DNA from: Paramecium sonneborni
Taxonomy: Eukaryota > Ciliophora > Oligohymenophorea > Peniculida > Parameciidae
Assembly (NCBI GenBank): GCA_905182985.1
Contig: CAJJDN010000241.1
Location: 1-22,225 of the forward strand
DNA length: 22,225 nucleotides
Reading direction: 5' to 3'
How positions within the stretch are numbered: the stretch's first letter is position 1; every line of letters begins with the position of its first letter. Below are positions 20,725 to 22,225 of this stretch, one piece after another. The notes below the pieces were generated by a model. It was not told the DNA's origin. It was given only the letters and a program-made list of their open reading frames with translations, and searched no databases. The position numbers and the translations under genes were made by a program.

Positions 20725-21300
20725 ATAATCTAGTCATTTTGATTATTCGTTAATAATCATTATTGATGATATAAATATATTTTTAAGCCTTTTATTTATT
20801 TTTGCGATTAATCAAAATTCTCATTCTAAATTCAAAAAAAAAATAATTTTATAATTAAAAAATGATTAGTTATTATTCCAAAGTTGACCTTTTGATAATA
20901 TCTACTAAAGAAAAAACATAATTAAAATTAAAAATAAACTAAAATTAAAATTAAAATTTTGATCACAATCCATTTCATAAGAAGTTAAGTAGGAAATTAA
21001 ATATATTAAAAAGCTCTGTAAAGAAAAGAATATAACTTAGAAGGTATAAGTAGAGAGAATTTGTTTAATAGGGTCAAAAATGAGAGAAAAAGTTTTCTTT
21101 AAGAATAGAAAAAAATTTAATGAAATGAAAACTTATTTCCCTAAAGCCATATTTAATCAGACATTTAGAATTTAATTAACCAAGCTATTGTTTATCCTTC
21201 TTTGAAAGATCTGCCTAGTTCTTACATCCATTTCCAAAGAGAGTGATACTGCACAATAATAAAATAGCCAAAAATAGAGTATTTTTATCGATAATAATTA
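20725..21300. other. Spacer with short relics
   Basis: At 20916-20965 there is a run of AAATTAAAATTA-type simple sequence. On the minus strand just beyond the WD40 stop (about 21255-21130) a frame reads NGCKNQADLSKKDKQQLGQL, which may be the lost end of the neighbouring WD40 gene. A 43-codon plus-strand frame starts with ATG at 21079 (MREKVFFKNRKKFNEMKTYF). Neither is secure. Confidence 0.35.
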
Positions 21301-22225
21301 TCAATCGCACATATCTTTTTGTTCTAATTGATTTTCTAAAAAGAAACTTCCTTTTTATTTTAATAATGATTTTAAATCTACTCCTTGATGATTGACAAAT
21401 TCTCCTTTTTAGATTAAAGCATCTTATGCTTAAAAAATTATTGTTTGAGATATACGGAGGATTGTCATATTAGAACCAACTAGATATAATTTAATAAAAA
21501 TACAGCCTTCTGGAAAAGAATTAATTTAAAATTGTGGAGTGTTAAATGAAATTGAAATATCTTTAACATAATTATCTGAGGATTCAATTTATTATTCAGT
21601 TTTTAACTCCCATAAACGAATGGAACAATCAGCACTACTAGATGCTAATTTAGTGCCATCTGGAGAGAAGCATATTGATATGACTGAATGACTATGACCA
21701 TTCAATTAGGCTTTTTATAATCTAGTCTTAATATCCCATAAACGAATAGAGTTATCCCAACTACCAGATGCTAATAAAGTACCATTAGGAGAAAAGCATA
21801 CAGATCGAACCCAATTATCATGACCATCCAATTTGGCTATTTATTATCCTGTCTAAACATCCCATAATCGGATAGAGTTATCATTACTACCAGAGGCCAA
21901 TTTAGTATCGTCAGGAGAGAAGCATACTGACCTAACCCAATTACTGTGACCTTCCAATTTGGCTTTTTATTATGCAGTCTTAACATCCCATAAACGAATA
22001 GACTTATCATCACTACCAGATGCTAATGTAGTACCATCAGAAGAGAAGCATACTGAGTTGATACAATTAATATGATCATCAAATTTAACTAATTATTTTG
22101 CTGTCCTAACCTCCCATATACGAATAGAGTTATCTGAACTACCAGATGCTAATAAAGTATCATCATGAGAGAAACACAATGAGTTGACACAATTTGTATG
22201 ATCATCAAATTTAGCTATTTATTTT
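21301..22225 (-). CDS. WD40-repeat protein, 3' part (307 codons, 5' end beyond window)
   Basis: The gene enters from the right edge and reads on the minus strand to TGA at 21301-21303, with no intron needed. Five consecutive WD40 units of 42 residues are visible, each like [20 protein letters not shown] followed by [12 protein letters not shown]. They have the GH start, the S-V-C-F-S-P strand, the structural Asp, and the closing LWD. The regular spacing and closeness of the repeats are typical of seven-blade propellers; the missing blades would lie outside the window. After the last blade (LWELKT) about 95 residues follow with a different character, including [20 protein letters not shown] near the end. 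A possible continuation in minus-strand sequence beyond the TGA hints that this C-terminus may be truncated. It probably acts as a protein-interaction scaffold; no partner can be inferred. Confidence 0.9.
21590..22225 (-). repeat. WD40-encoding tandem repeat, 126-bp unit
   Basis: Five units of 126 bp are nearly identical in segments encoding SGSxDxSIRLWD and VCFSPD. On the plus strand this shows as recurring CCCATAAACGAATAGA and GAGAAGCATAC blocks every 126 bases. Unlike the TPR array, no unit carries an intron. Confidence 0.85.

Noticed and set aside
1..22225. Bacterial features: operons, ribosome binding sites, CRISPR arrays, insertion sequences
   Set aside because: None seen; the code, the introns and the protein families are those of a ciliate nucleus.

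Overview
The window looks like nuclear DNA of a Paramecium-type ciliate. It is extremely AT-rich. Several long, recognisable proteins read through only if TAA and TAG are glutamine and TGA is the sole stop. Those frames connect only when very short introns (about 22-32 nt, mostly GTA...TAG) are removed. Arbitrary choices would not do this: the 14 introns of the TPR gene and the two of the kinase gene each restore one uninterrupted frame of exact codon length. A standard-code gene finder sees almost nothing here. Macronuclear Paramecium DNA is normally gene-dense; this window is gene-poor and full of broken copies, which would fit a subtelomeric, pseudogene-rich or germline-limited segment. The sequence alone cannot decide between these.

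Layout, left to right. A small two-exon gene of unknown function lies at 450-802 (+). Decayed plus-strand coding remnants follow at about 1559-3120, then a tRNA-like relic at 3418-3503 (-). The best gene of the window is at 3855-6972 (+): a 925-residue protein with about 15 tetratricopeptide repeats, a coiled coil and a hydrophobic C-terminal domain, in which every TPR unit carries one tiny intron at the same place. From 6973 to 14986 the sequence is mostly AT-rich spacer holding weak ORFs, a WW-domain ORF (9622-10013), a broken J-domain chaperone gene (11086-11530) and a broken minus-strand gene (12525-13164).

The right third holds an intact WD40 protein (14987-16069, -), a damaged plus-strand gene for a probably helical protein (17154-18460), and an intact three-exon CK1-like protein kinase (18758-19892, -). 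After these come a damaged coiled-coil gene (20040-20724, +) and the 3' part of a second WD40 gene that runs off the right end (21301-22225, -).

TPR, WD40, WW, CK1-like kinase and J-domain proteins are all members of large families in ciliates. They are scaffold and signalling modules, and nothing in the arrangement indicates an operon or a shared pathway. The main unusual feature is the exon-intron unit of the TPR gene, which appears to have been amplified in tandem together with its intron.
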